Part shown: one piece after another, positions 50,735 to 60,364 of the stretch
How positions within the stretch are numbered: position 1 is the stretch's first letter
Layout of the letters: every line of letters starts with the position of its first letter
Assembly: GCF_000519305.1 (NCBI RefSeq)
Contig: NZ_JAFG01000007.1
Span: 247,158-311,157, forward strand
Length of the DNA: 64,000 bases
Direction: 5' to 3'
Origin: Mesorhizobium ciceri WSM4083
GTDB taxonomy: Bacteria > Pseudomonadota > Alphaproteobacteria > Rhizobiales > Rhizobiaceae
Translations under genes and position numbers: made by a program
The notes under the pieces: generated by a model
Told to the model about the DNA's origin: nothing
What the model saw: the letters and a program-made list of their open reading frames with translations, nothing else
Database searches by the model: none

Positions 50735-51652
50735 TTGGCCGAACTTCTGAACCTCAATCGGCTGGCTTATTTCACCACGGTGATGGAAACCGGCTCGTTC
50801 ACTGCCGCGGCCGACCGGCTTGGCGTCGCCAAGGCCGTGGTCAGCCATCAGATCGGCAAGCTCGAGGAGGAACTGGGCGCAACGCTGCTGCAGCGCACGA
50901 CCCGGCGTGTCACGCCGACCGAAGAGGGTCGCCTCTTTTATGACCGCGCGATGATCATCCTGCGCGAAGCGGAGGCTGCCTATGGCGAAATCTCGCGCGG
51001 AGCCGTCGAACCGAGCGGAACGCTGAGGCTGACGGCGCCGCTCGACTACGGCACCAAGATGGTGGCTCCGGTCATGGCGGCCTATCTCAGAACCTATCCG
51101 CATATGCGCGTCGAGGCGATCTTCGACGACGCCGTCAGCAATCTGGTGGACGAGCAGATCGATCTCGGCATCCGCGTCGGCTGGCTCGCCGATTCCTCGA
51201 ACCAGGCGCGGCGCCTGGGGACGATCCGGCAGATCGTGGTGGCGAGCCCCGGCTTCGCCGCGAGCCTGCCGCCCGACGTGACGCCGCGCCAGGCAAGATC
51301 GCTGGCCTGGGTCGGCAACGCCCAGTTGCGCGGCATCGGCCAATGGCTGTTTTCCAGGGAGGGCGAAACGGTGCTGACCGAACTCAATCCGGTGATCATG
51401 TGCGACAAGAGCCCGGCTGCCCTGGCTTGCGTGCTCGCCGGCATCGGGCTCGGCGTCTTTCCGGACTACAGCGTCAGCGACGATATCGCCGAGGGGCGGC
51501 TGGTGCCGGTGTTTGCCGACTGGAGCCTGCCGTCAGGCGGCATCCACGCGGTCTTTCCGCCGGCCCGGTTCCGGCCCGCCAAGGTGCGCACCTTCGTCGA
51601 TCTGCTGGCGGCGGCCGAGAGACGGCGATCGCGCGGTGTTGCCACGGCTTGA
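50735..51652 (+). CDS. LysR-family transcriptional regulator
   Basis: 305 aa from a TTG at 50735, the only start giving an N-terminus of family length (LNRLAYFTTVMETGSFTAAADRLGVAKAVVSHQIGKLEEELGATLLQRTTRRV is the HTH). The C-terminal half is a periplasmic-binding-like effector domain with the CrgA-type ending. Divergent from the DsbA-like and NAD(P)-binding genes, its likely targets. Confidence 0.85.
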   Translation: MAELLNLNRLAYFTTVMETGSFTAAADRLGVAKAVVSHQIGKLEEELGATLLQRTTRRVTPTEEGRLFYDRAMIILREAEAAYGEISRGAVEPSGTLRLTAPLDYGTKMVAPVMAAYLRTYPHMRVEAIFDDAVSNLVDEQIDLGIRVGWLADSSNQARRLGTIRQIVVASPGFAASLPPDVTPRQARSLAWVGNAQLRGIGQWLFSREGETVLTELNPVIMCDKSPAALACVLAGIGLGVFPDYSVSDDIAEGRLVPVFADWSLPSGGIHAVFPPARFRPAKVRTFVDLLAAAERRRSRGVATA

Positions 51653-51664
51653 AGCCGATGGCGG

Positions 51665-53281
51665 TCAGCGGGCCTCTTGCAGGATCATCTCGGCTGCCTT
51701 TTCCGCGATCATGACGACCGGCGAGTTGGTGTTGCCCGAAACGATTGTCGGCATGATCGAGGCATCGACCACGCGCAGCCCGCCAAGCCCGTGAACACGC
51801 AGGGCCTCGTCGACCACCGCCATCGTATCCGAACCCATCTTGCAGGTGCCGACGGGGTGGAAGATCGTCGTGCCGATATCGCCGGCCTTGCGGATGAGTT
51901 CTTCATCGCTGTCATACTGCGTGCCGGGCAGCATCTCTTCCGGCGCAAAGCGTGCCACCGCCCGGGCCCTCATCAGACTGCGGACATGGCGCAACGACGC
52001 TACGGCCACGCTGCGGTCCCCCTCGGTGGAAAGATAGTTCGGCCGGATCTTCGCCGCCTCCCGCGCGTCGGCTGAACCCATGTGCACGCTGCCCCGGCTT
52101 TCCGGACGCAGATTGCAGACCGAGACGGTGACCGCGGGAAAGCGATGCAGCGGCTCGCCCAGACGGTCGGTGCTCAACGGCTGCACATGGTATTCGAGAT
52201 CGGGCGTTACGAGGCGAGGATCGCTCCTGGCGAAGATGCCGAGCTGGCTTGGCGCCATCGACAGCGGCCCGCTGCGCTTGAGCGCGTATTCCAGCCCCAT
52301 CGACGCGCGACTGACCAGATTGTGGTAGCGCTGGTTGAGCGTCGCAGTGTTGGCGACCTTGAAGACGGTGCGGATCTGCAAATGGTCCTGCAGGTTTTCT
52401 CCGACGCCTGGCAAGGCATGACGAACATCCACGCCGATGCCCGAGAGCAGATCGGGGCGGCCCACCCCCGACAGTTCGAGCAGCTTCGGCGAATTGATGG
52501 CGCCGGCTGCAAGGATCGTCTGGCCAGCGCGGACCTGGTGCAGGCGGCCGCCTTGGCGAAAAACCAGTCCGGTGACGCGCCGGCCGTCGAATTCGAGCCG
52601 TTCGGTCTCCGCGCCGAGCACCACGCGCAGGTTCTTGCGCGCCGCTATGCCACGCAGGAAGGCCTTCGAGGTGTTCCAGCGGACGCCCTTCTTCTGGTTG
52701 ACCTCGAAATAGCCCGAGCCTTCATTGGTGCCGGTGTTGAAGTCTTCGGTGCGCGGAATGCCTAGTTCCTCGGCCGCGTCCCGGAAGGCGTCAAGGATCG
52801 GCCATGACAGCCGCTGCCGTTCGACCCGCCACTCGCCGCCGCTCCCATGCATGGCGCCTTTGCCGCCGTGATAGTCTTCCGATTTGAGGAAATAGGGCAA
52901 CACGTCGTCCCAGCCCCAGCCGGCATTGCCGGCCTGGCGCCAGCCATCATAATCGGCTGCCTGGCCGCGCATGTAGATCATGCCGTTGATCGATGAACAG
53001 CCGCCGAGCACCTTGCCGCGCGGATAGTTGAGGCTGCGTCCGTTGAGACCGGCTTCCGGCTCGGTCTTCATCATCCAGTCGGTGCGCGGGTTGCCCATGC
53101 AGAAGAGGTAGCCGATCGGGATATCGACCCAGTGATAGCGGTCGCTGCCGCCGGCCTCGAGCAGCAGCACATTGTTGCGCGGATCGGCGGAGAGCCGGTT
53201 GGCGAGCACGCAGCCGGCGGAGCCCGCACCGACGATGACGTAATCGTAACTGCCGAACGGGGACGGTGAAGCTTCGGTCAC
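51665..53281 (-). CDS. GMC-family FAD oxidoreductase (choline dehydrogenase-like)
   Basis: 538 aa from GTG 53281, which overlaps the kinase stop (GTGA). FAD-binding GAGSAGCVLANRLS at about 17-30, GMC signature PRGKVLGGCSSINGMIYMRG (about 83-102), second signature GAINSPKLLELSGVG, and C-terminal catalytic His in FHPVGTCKMG. Oxidises an alcohol or polyol to the carbonyl, passing electrons to a quinone or oxygen. Last gene of the nine-gene sugar operon. Confidence 0.85.
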   Translation of the reverse strand: MTEASPSPFGSYDYVIVGAGSAGCVLANRLSADPRNNVLLLEAGGSDRYHWVDIPIGYLFCMGNPRTDWMMKTEPEAGLNGRSLNYPRGKVLGGCSSINGMIYMRGQAADYDGWRQAGNAGWGWDDVLPYFLKSEDYHGGKGAMHGSGGEWRVERQRLSWPILDAFRDAAEELGIPRTEDFNTGTNEGSGYFEVNQKKGVRWNTSKAFLRGIAARKNLRVVLGAETERLEFDGRRVTGLVFRQGGRLHQVRAGQTILAAGAINSPKLLELSGVGRPDLLSGIGVDVRHALPGVGENLQDHLQIRTVFKVANTATLNQRYHNLVSRASMGLEYALKRSGPLSMAPSQLGIFARSDPRLVTPDLEYHVQPLSTDRLGEPLHRFPAVTVSVCNLRPESRGSVHMGSADAREAAKIRPNYLSTEGDRSVAVASLRHVRSLMRARAVARFAPEEMLPGTQYDSDEELIRKAGDIGTTIFHPVGTCKMGSDTMAVVDEALRVHGLGGLRVVDASIMPTIVSGNTNSPVVMIAEKAAEMILQEAR

Positions 53282-54792
53282 GTGCGCGCCTGCTGTCCGG
53301 CGATGCGCTCCCACATCGGGGTCATCGCCTGGTTGATCTCGCCGTACAGTCGATACCGTCCCGCATATGCGTCGGCAACCGCCTCGTCGGGTACAAAATG
53401 TCGGGCGGCCGCCGTCATGGCGGCGGCACCTGCGCTGTAGTCCGCGAAAATGCCGACGCCGGTGCCCGCCGCGATCGCCGCTCCCAGCGCGCCGGTTTCG
53501 CGGCTGCGCGCCACGGTGACAGGCACGCCGAGCACATCGGCGAAGATCTGCGGCCATACGCTGCTGCGCGAGCCGCCGCCGGACAGCACCACCTGGTCGA
53601 AATCAGCGCCCGCTTTGTGCAAGGTCTCGACATGGCGCTTATGCTCGAAGGCGACGCCCTCGAACAGCGCACGAAGCAGATGGGCACGGCTATGCCAGCC
53701 GGCGATGCCGTAGAAGCCGGCCCGTGCATGGCCATTCTGCTGCGAGCCGTAGAGGAAGGGATGATAGATCGGGATGTCGCTGTTCGGATCGACGGACGCC
53801 ACCAGTTCGCTGCACAATTCGAACGGCGACTTGCCGGCTTCGCCGCCATGTTCGAGGAATTCGCGAACGATCCATTCGAGATTGGCGGCCGAGGTCGCGC
53901 TGGATTCGATCGCCAGATAGCGCTGGCGATCGAAAGTCGACAGCATGAAAATCGAGGGGTCGCGGATCGGTTCGTCGGTGATGACCTGGTTGATGCTCCA
54001 GGTGCCGGCGATGACCGAGGCGGCACCGGTTCTGGTCACACCCGAACCGACCGCGCTGGCGACGACATCGAACAGCCCGGCGACGACCGGCGTGCCGGCG
54101 CGCAGTCCCGTCAGGGCCGCCACCTCCGCGCTGACATGACCGGCAATGTCGGCCGATTCCAGCACTGGCGGCAGCAGGTCCATGCAATCGCCGAGCCCGT
54201 AGGCGGCAAGCAGGTCCGGCTCGTAGCGGCGATCCTGCATCTGCAGCAGGCCGCAGCCCGACATGTCTGAAGTGTCGCTGCTGCGCGCACCTGTCAGGCG
54301 GTTGACGACGAAATCCTTGCACAGGAACACAGTTCCGATGTTGGCGAACAAGGCCGGCGAAAAGCGCTTGAGCCAGGCAAGCAGGGTAGGCGTCTGCGCC
54401 GCCCACGGCCGTTGCAAGCAATGTGCATAGGTGCGGTCGCCGACATTCTGTTTTGCCCATTCGGCGACGATATCGACCGCGCGTGTGTCGAGCGACTGGA
54501 TGCCGATCAATGGCGCACCATCGCGATCGAGCGCGTAGAGCCCGTTGCCATGGCCGGCGCAGCCGATGGCGACGATCTCGCCGGCGTCGATACCGGCTTC
54601 AGCAATGCATTGGCCGATGACCGAAACCGCGTTGCGCCAGAGTTCGTCGAGGTCGCGTTCGACATGTCCGGGCTTTGGCATGGATGAGCGGCCGTCACGA
54701 GCGGCGAATGCCAGTTCGCGGCCGGACAAGTCGAAGAGGATGGCCTTGATGACGGTGTTGCCGGCATCGAGGCCGAGGATGTAGCTTGCCAT
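53278..54792 (-). CDS. FGGY-family carbohydrate kinase, L-xylulokinase (LyxK)-like
   Basis: 504 aa. N-terminal ATPase fold GLDAGNTVIKAILFD (about 6-20), catalytic-region GCAGHGNGLYALD, GTPVVAGLFDVVASAVG, YGSQQNGHARAGFYGI, and C-terminal phosphate motif VVLSGGGSRSSVWPQIFADVLG. It aligns from memory with E. coli LyxK (YiaP) more than with xylulokinase. Phosphorylates a ketose, probably a pentulose, supplied by the dehydrogenases of the operon. Confidence 0.83.
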   Translation of the reverse strand: MASYILGLDAGNTVIKAILFDLSGRELAFAARDGRSSMPKPGHVERDLDELWRNAVSVIGQCIAEAGIDAGEIVAIGCAGHGNGLYALDRDGAPLIGIQSLDTRAVDIVAEWAKQNVGDRTYAHCLQRPWAAQTPTLLAWLKRFSPALFANIGTVFLCKDFVVNRLTGARSSDTSDMSGCGLLQMQDRRYEPDLLAAYGLGDCMDLLPPVLESADIAGHVSAEVAALTGLRAGTPVVAGLFDVVASAVGSGVTRTGAASVIAGTWSINQVITDEPIRDPSIFMLSTFDRQRYLAIESSATSAANLEWIVREFLEHGGEAGKSPFELCSELVASVDPNSDIPIYHPFLYGSQQNGHARAGFYGIAGWHSRAHLLRALFEGVAFEHKRHVETLHKAGADFDQVVLSGGGSRSSVWPQIFADVLGVPVTVARSRETGALGAAIAAGTGVGIFADYSAGAAAMTAAARHFVPDEAVADAYAGRYRLYGEINQAMTPMWERIAGQQART

Positions 54793-54814
54793 TGGCGCCT
54801 CCCGAGGCCGCAGC

Positions 54815-55657
54815 CTATGCCTGGTTGTACAGGTCCCAGGCCACGCCGCCATCGGCATCGTCGTGAATGATCGCCATCAGCCCGCGCACGACAGCGCTCG
54901 GGTTGGCGTGCTGGTAGATGTTGCGGCCATAGACCATGCCAAGCGCACCCTGTGCCATCAAGGCGGCCGACTTGTCGAACACGGCACGCAGATCCTCCTT
55001 GCCGCCGCCGCGCACCAGCACCGGGCAGCGCGCCGCCTCGACGACGCGGTGGAAGTCGTTGGGATCGGTGGTCGGATCGGCCTTGACGATATCGGCACCC
55101 ATCTCGCGGGCAAGCCGGGTCAAGGTGACGATCTTTTCGGCATCGCCGTCGACCATGTAGCCGCCATGCTCTGCGACCGGCAGCATGGCCAGCGGCTCGA
55201 TCATCAGCGGCAGGCCGTATTTCTCGCAATCGGCGCGCACGCGGGCGATGTTCTGCACGCATTGCCGGAACAGGTCCGGCTCGTCGGGCAGCATGAACAG
55301 ATTGACCACGACGCAAGCCGCATCCATCTCGATGGCGCCAAGCAAGGGCTCGGCTTCGTTCTGCAGCACCGCCCACATCGCCCGGTGGCGTATCCTGTTA
55401 TAGGGATTGCCCATGTCGATGCGCATCACCAGCGCCGGCTTGTCCTTGCCAGGCACGGCCTGCAGCAGATCGGCCTGGCCGTAGTTCATCTGGATGGCGT
55501 CGGGGCCGGCCTTGACCAGTTGGTTGACCACACCGGCCATGTCTTCGAGTCCGGCAAGGAAGCTCGGCTCGTTGCAGACGCCGTGATCGATGGCGACGTC
55601 GAGGCAGCGGCCGCCGCCGAACAGACGGTTCATGCGGACTTTCTTGTTTACGCGCAT
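54815..55657 (-). CDS. Class I aldolase, DeoC/LacD/FbaB (DhnA) family
   Basis: 280 aa TIM barrel. DVAIDHGVCNEP near 20-31, Schiff-base Lys in ADIVKADPTTDPNDF (about 190) and the phosphate-binding RGGGKED (about 218) are the family features. Cleaves a ketose phosphate to a three-carbon phosphate plus aldehyde or performs a retro-thiolase-like step as in LsrF. It overlaps the 3' end of the GlpD-like gene by 10 nt. Substrate unknown. Confidence 0.82.
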   Translation of the reverse strand: MRVNKKVRMNRLFGGGRCLDVAIDHGVCNEPSFLAGLEDMAGVVNQLVKAGPDAIQMNYGQADLLQAVPGKDKPALVMRIDMGNPYNRIRHRAMWAVLQNEAEPLLGAIEMDAACVVVNLFMLPDEPDLFRQCVQNIARVRADCEKYGLPLMIEPLAMLPVAEHGGYMVDGDAEKIVTLTRLAREMGADIVKADPTTDPNDFHRVVEAARCPVLVRGGGKEDLRAVFDKSAALMAQGALGMVYGRNIYQHANPSAVVRGLMAIIHDDADGGVAWDLYNQA

Positions 55658-57345
55658 AGGGCGCTCCTTTGATGCGTCTGGAGATCGATGCCGTGCCGGT
55701 CGGCCAGCAAGGTGAGGAAGGTCGAGCGCTCAGTGGCGGCCTCAATGGTGCTCCAGCCCTTGTGCGCCGCCAGCAGGTCGAGAACGGCGTTGATGAGGTC
55801 GAAGCTGAGGCCGCCCGAAATGGCAATGGTGGTGCGGCGCAGGAACAGGTCGGCAAGGCACTCGACCTGCTCACGCTCGATGATGTGGTGAATCTCGCTT
55901 GCCGAGTAATCCGACCGGGGCAGCATCTGCTCGCCCGCCGGGTGCGTGACGAAATCCTCGGCCGACGTGCCATAGCGCTGCAGAAGTGTGTGCGCCCGCT
56001 CGACCGGCAGGCCATGCTCGGCGGCGAATGACGCGCACCAGGCGTCCGGATCGGCGGGGAAATTGCGGCCGCCACCGATGGCCATGTCCTGCGTGCCCTT
56101 GCTGCGCGCTAGGCCGAGCCGCTTCAACGCCATATCGGCGGCCAGCGCTCCGAACGAACGGAAGGTGGTCCACTTGCCGCCGATCATGCACAGTGTCGCC
56201 GGCAGATGCCCGCTCGCTTCTACGAACTCGCAAAAATGATCGCGCGGTATTCGGCTGGTAAAACTGTCCTCGCTGGCGGGCAACGGGCGCACGCCGGCGA
56301 AGCGAAACACGATCTGGTCGTCGGTAACCTTGATCGAGGGAAAGACGAAGGCGAGCGACTGCAGGATGTAGAGCTGCTCGTCCCCCTCGCAACGGACCTT
56401 GTCCGGATCGTCCACCCGGATGTCGGTCGAGCCGATCAGCACCTTGCCGAGATAGGGAAACAGGATGCAGATGCGACCGTCCTCGTTTTCATAATAGACC
56501 ATGTGGCCGCCGAGCGCGTCGAACAGTTCTGCGTTGTCGACGATCAGATGCGAGCCCTTGGTACCGCCCATCATCGTCTGCGCCGTTGCCCCGATGGCCT
56601 TGTTGGTCAGGTCGATCCAGCCGCCGGTGGCGTTGATGACCAGTTGCGCCCGCACCGGCAGTTCCTCGCCCGTCAGTGTGTCGGTGATGACAAGGCCGTC
56701 GCCGGTTGACGACACCTGAGCGTAGTTCAAGGCGCGAGCGTTCGCCGCGCTCGCCGTGGCGTCCAGCAGCATCTCCAGGCCGAGGCGTTCGGGCCGGCTC
56801 ACCCAGGCGTCGTAATAGGTCGCCGAATTGCGGATCGCCGGATTGATCGCCGGCCATGTCTTCAGGGTTTCGGCGCGCCCCCTGAACCTGTGCGTCGGCA
56901 TCAAACGCCGTGCGGCTGTGAAAAGGTCATACATGGCCAGCCCGGCCTTGATGACCAGCGCCCCGCGCCGGCTGGGCCGCCGCGTCAACCCGAGGAAACG
57001 CACCGCACCGTTGGCAAGGCCGGAGAAAATGTCGAAGATCGGCACCGTCGTCGGCAGCGGAGCCACATAGTGCGGCGCATTCCTCAGCAGCCGGTCGCGT
57101 TCGAGCAGGGATTCGCGCACCAGTTTGAATTCGCCGTTTTCAAGGTAGCGCAGGCCGCCATGCACCATGCGCGACAGGGCGGCACTGGCGCCGCTGCAAT
57201 AGTCGCCCTTTTCCGCCAGCACGACATCGACGCCTTGCAGGGCCAGTTCGCGAAAGACGCTGATGCCGTTGATGCCGCCACCGATGACGAGCACGGCGAT
57301 ATCAGGCCGGTCGCGCAGACCGGCTAACGTATGGCTACGGTTCAT
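55648..57345 (-). CDS. FAD-dependent glycerol-3-phosphate dehydrogenase-like protein (GlpD/EryB type)
   Basis: 565 aa. FAD motif VIGGGINGISVFRELALQG (about 20-38), GASAALSRMVHGGLRYLENGEFKLVRESLLER (GlpD signature), and GGKWTTFRSFGALAADM. The GlpD fold includes erythritol-phosphate dehydrogenase EryB; beside a FGGY kinase and a SorC regulator, oxidation of a polyol phosphate rather than glycerol-3-phosphate is likely. Membrane-associated, quinone-linked. Confidence 0.85.
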   Translation of the reverse strand: MNRSHTLAGLRDRPDIAVLVIGGGINGISVFRELALQGVDVVLAEKGDYCSGASAALSRMVHGGLRYLENGEFKLVRESLLERDRLLRNAPHYVAPLPTTVPIFDIFSGLANGAVRFLGLTRRPSRRGALVIKAGLAMYDLFTAARRLMPTHRFRGRAETLKTWPAINPAIRNSATYYDAWVSRPERLGLEMLLDATASAANARALNYAQVSSTGDGLVITDTLTGEELPVRAQLVINATGGWIDLTNKAIGATAQTMMGGTKGSHLIVDNAELFDALGGHMVYYENEDGRICILFPYLGKVLIGSTDIRVDDPDKVRCEGDEQLYILQSLAFVFPSIKVTDDQIVFRFAGVRPLPASEDSFTSRIPRDHFCEFVEASGHLPATLCMIGGKWTTFRSFGALAADMALKRLGLARSKGTQDMAIGGGRNFPADPDAWCASFAAEHGLPVERAHTLLQRYGTSAEDFVTHPAGEQMLPRSDYSASEIHHIIEREQVECLADLFLRRTTIAISGGLSFDLINAVLDLLAAHKGWSTIEAATERSTFLTLLADRHGIDLQTHQRSALCA

Positions 57346-57366
57346 CGGGGCTGTTGCCTTTTTTGC

Positions 57367-58362
57367 TCAGGCATCCATCGCGGTGAGATGCGCGGCTGCC
57401 GCGGCGTCGATCGCCGCTAGCTCGCTTGCCGCAAGCGTGATCTCGCCGGCCCGTGCATTGTCGAGCGCCTGTTCGGGATTGCGCGCGCCGCACAGCGCGA
57501 AGGTGATGCCCGGCTGGGCGAGCGTCCAGGCGATGACGATCTGCGCCGTCGACGCCTGGTGGCTCTCGGCGATAGGGGCGATGGCCTCTTTCAGCTTTGC
57601 CACCTTCTGCCGGTTGGCCGTGGAAAAGCGCGGGTTATCCTTGCGCTGGTCGTCGCCGCCGAATGTGCGGCCGGGGTCGACCGTGCCGGTGAGCAGCCCC
57701 AGCGCCAGCGACGAATAGCTGAGCGTAGCGATGTCATGGCGGCAAGTGATCGGCAGCAGGCTGCCTTCGATCTCGCGATCGATCATCGAATAGCGCTCCT
57801 GGATCGCATCGATCTGGCCGGCGTCGATATAATGGCCGAGATCCTCGGCACTGATATTGCTGGCGCCGATGGCGCGGATCTTGCCGGCTGCCTTGAGCTT
57901 TTCCAATACGGCCATCGTCTCGGCGATCGGGGTCGTCGGGTCCTGCCAATGGGTGATGTAGAGGTCGATATGATCGGTGCCGAGGCGCCGCAGGCTCTGC
58001 TCGACCTCATAGGCGATGCCGTCGGCGCCGAGATAGCGATGCACAGGCTTGTCGTCCTGGTCGAAGAAATGCTCGCCCTTGCCCGAATGCCAGTTCAGCC
58101 CGCATTTGGTCGCGATCACCACTTTGTCGCGCTTGCCCTTGATGGCGGTGCCGACGATCGCCTCGCTGCGGCCAAGACCGTAGGCCGGCGCTGTGTCGAT
58201 CAGGCTGAGGCCGGCGTCGATTGAGGCTTCTATCGCCCTGACCGACTCCTTCTCGTCGGTGCCGCCCCACATCCATCCGCCAATCGCCCAGGTGCCCAGG
58301 CCCATGGCCGACGCCGATATGCCGGACTTGCCGATCTGCCGCTGGATCTGTCGAGAATTCAT
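57367..58362 (-). CDS. Aldo/keto reductase
   Basis: 331 aa. Tetrad: Asp and Tyr in DTAPAYGLGRSE (about 57-62), Lys in IATKCGLNW, His in YITHWQD. IGASNISAEDL and the C-terminal cofactor region suit AKR families acting on small sugars and aldehydes. Overlaps the SorC regulator stop by 4 nt. Confidence 0.85.
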   Translation of the reverse strand: MNSRQIQRQIGKSGISASAMGLGTWAIGGWMWGGTDEKESVRAIEASIDAGLSLIDTAPAYGLGRSEAIVGTAIKGKRDKVVIATKCGLNWHSGKGEHFFDQDDKPVHRYLGADGIAYEVEQSLRRLGTDHIDLYITHWQDPTTPIAETMAVLEKLKAAGKIRAIGASNISAEDLGHYIDAGQIDAIQERYSMIDREIEGSLLPITCRHDIATLSYSSLALGLLTGTVDPGRTFGGDDQRKDNPRFSTANRQKVAKLKEAIAPIAESHQASTAQIVIAWTLAQPGITFALCGARNPEQALDNARAGEITLAASELAAIDAAAAAHLTAMDA

Positions 58363-59339
58363 GCTGCCTCCTGTTCGGCCAGCTCGAGGATCTGGAGCCC
58401 CGTGGCCTCGTCCGTGACGATGGTGTCGAGATGGTTGCCGCGCAGAGCGGCGAGGATCGGCGCGACCTTGCTGGGGCCGCTTGCGATGCCGATCGAGCGC
58501 GGGATGGTCGCAAACTCGTCCAGCGTCAACGAGACCAGCGAACGGTTGAGCGAGTAGTTGCAGAGCTTGCCCTGGCGGTCGATGAGATGAGCGAGCAGCT
58601 CGCCTGTCGCCCCTGACTTCTCGATCGCCTGGCGATCGGCATTCGAGGACGGATGCAGGTCGTAATAGCTGGAATCGTCGGTCAGGATGGAGCCGACACC
58701 CACCACAGCGACATCGGCCTCGCGCGCCTTGCGAAACACGTCTGCGACGGAGCTGATGCCCATCAGCATCTCGCGCTGCTGCGCGGTATCGGCAAACAGC
58801 GGCGCATGGATCTGATAGGCGCGGCCGCCGAGCTTGTCGGCCATCAGCGAGGCGACGTGGTTGACGTCGGTGTAGTGCTTGCCCTGCACCAGGCCGGTTG
58901 CGGGAATGATCTCGACGTCGTATCGGCGCCCCGGCTTGAGACCGGCGACCAGCGCGCTGACGCCCTTGCCGCCGGTGATCGAGATCGTGTCGCCGTCCTT
59001 GATGGTGTCGAGCAGCAGCCCAGCCGCCGCCTCGCCGACCCGCTGCAGGGCGGTGTGCGGATTTTCGGAGACCGACGGCACCACCATCGCCCGCTCGATG
59101 CCGCCCAGCGCAACCAGCCGTGCTTCCAGGTCGACCAGATGGTCGATCGGCGACTTGATCTTGATCTCGACAAGACCGAGCTGGTGACCGCGCTTGATCA
59201 ACCGGTTGACGGTCGCGTGCGAGATGCCGAGTTCCCCGGCGATCTCGGCCTGGGTCTTGCCTTCGACATAGTGCAGGACAAGCGCCTGGTGCATCTGGCG
59301 AACAGCGGCGATGTCGTCGCGTGTGTTGGGAGGAGCCAT
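58359..59339 (-). CDS. SorC/DeoR-type sugar-binding transcriptional regulator
   Basis: 326 aa. N-terminal HTH LHYVEGKTQAEIAGELGISHATVNRLIKRGHQLGLVEI (about 20-57), then the SorC sugar-binding domain with IPATGLVQGKHYTDVNHVASLMADKLGG, VAVVGVGSILTDDSSYYD and TDEATGLQILE. EryD, the erythritol regulator, belongs to this family. It sits between transporter and enzyme genes, so it probably regulates the whole operon; a candidate operator is at 63168-63180. Confidence 0.88.
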   Translation of the reverse strand: MAPPNTRDDIAAVRQMHQALVLHYVEGKTQAEIAGELGISHATVNRLIKRGHQLGLVEIKIKSPIDHLVDLEARLVALGGIERAMVVPSVSENPHTALQRVGEAAAGLLLDTIKDGDTISITGGKGVSALVAGLKPGRRYDVEIIPATGLVQGKHYTDVNHVASLMADKLGGRAYQIHAPLFADTAQQREMLMGISSVADVFRKAREADVAVVGVGSILTDDSSYYDLHPSSNADRQAIEKSGATGELLAHLIDRQGKLCNYSLNRSLVSLTLDEFATIPRSIGIASGPSKVAPILAALRGNHLDTIVTDEATGLQILELAEQEAA

Positions 59340-59364
59340 GGTCTTGCTTCGCTGCCTTTGAGGT

Positions 59365-60345
59365 TCAGGACTTCTTGCGGTGCAGGAAGTGATCGATCGA
59401 CACCGCCGCCAGCAGGATGCATCCCTTGATCATGTCCTGCCAATAGACCGAGACATCGAGCAGGATAAGCGAGCTCGTCACCACCGACAGCAACGCCATG
59501 CCGAGGATCGCTCCGAAGATGGTGCCCGAGCCGCCATTGAGCGAAGCGCCGCCGATGACGGCTGCGGCGATGATGTTGAGTTCCATGCCGGCGCCGAAGG
59601 TCGGCGTCGCCGCGCCAAAACGCGCCATGTAGATCACACCGGCCAGTCCGGCCAGCGTCGAGCACAGCACCGTGACCCAGAACTTCACCTGATTGGTCCT
59701 GATGCCCGAGAACTGCGCGGCCTTCTCGTTGGACCCGGTGTAGAAAACCTTGCGGAAGGCCGTGGCGCGACGCAGCAGGAAGTCGAAGATGGCCACCACG
59801 ACGACGAAGATCAGGATGACATAGGGGATGTTGTTGAAACTGCCCTGGCCGATGGCCTTGAAAGCCGGCGGCAGGGTGAACAGCGACAGCGGCGTGCCCT
59901 TGGTGACCACCAGGCACATGCCGCGCACGATGACCATGGCCGCCAGCGACGTGATGAAATGATTGAGGCCTATCACCGTGACGAAGAAGCCCATGGCCGC
60001 GCCGATCAACGCACTGACGCCAATGCCGATCAGGCTTGCCGTCCAGGGGTCGAGGCCGGCGAGGAACAGCGCACCCGAAACCACCATCGAGAAACACACG
60101 ACCGAGCCGACCGAAAGGTCGATGCCGCCGACGATGAGCAGGATCGTCATGCCGACGACGACGATGCCTTCGATGGAGAAGCTCATCAGCATGGCGCGGA
60201 AATTGCCCCATGTCAGGAAGTGCGGCGAGGCGAAGCTCATGGCGATGCACAGCGCCAGGATGATGACGATCAGCCCGGCCTCGCGCATCGAGGCGAGCTG
60301 AGCGAAATTGATGCGCCGCCCGGCGGCCTTGATCTCGGCGTGCAC
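59365..60345 (-). CDS. Sugar ABC transporter permease (RbsC type)
   Basis: 326 aa from GTG 60345, which has AGGAG 8 nt upstream; an ATG at 60375 would overlap the ATPase stop and has no such site. GGIDLSVGSVVCFSMV near 65-80 and VIGGASLNGGSGTIFGAILG are family marks; about eight to ten TM segments. Partner of the ATPase just upstream. Confidence 0.9.
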   Translation of the reverse strand: MHAEIKAAGRRINFAQLASMREAGLIVIILALCIAMSFASPHFLTWGNFRAMLMSFSIEGIVVVGMTILLIVGGIDLSVGSVVCFSMVVSGALFLAGLDPWTASLIGIGVSALIGAAMGFFVTVIGLNHFITSLAAMVIVRGMCLVVTKGTPLSLFTLPPAFKAIGQGSFNNIPYVILIFVVVVAIFDFLLRRATAFRKVFYTGSNEKAAQFSGIRTNQVKFWVTVLCSTLAGLAGVIYMARFGAATPTFGAGMELNIIAAAVIGGASLNGGSGTIFGAILGMALLSVVTSSLILLDVSVYWQDMIKGCILLAAVSIDHFLHRKKS

Positions 60346-60364
60346 GAGCGCTTCTCCTGATTCC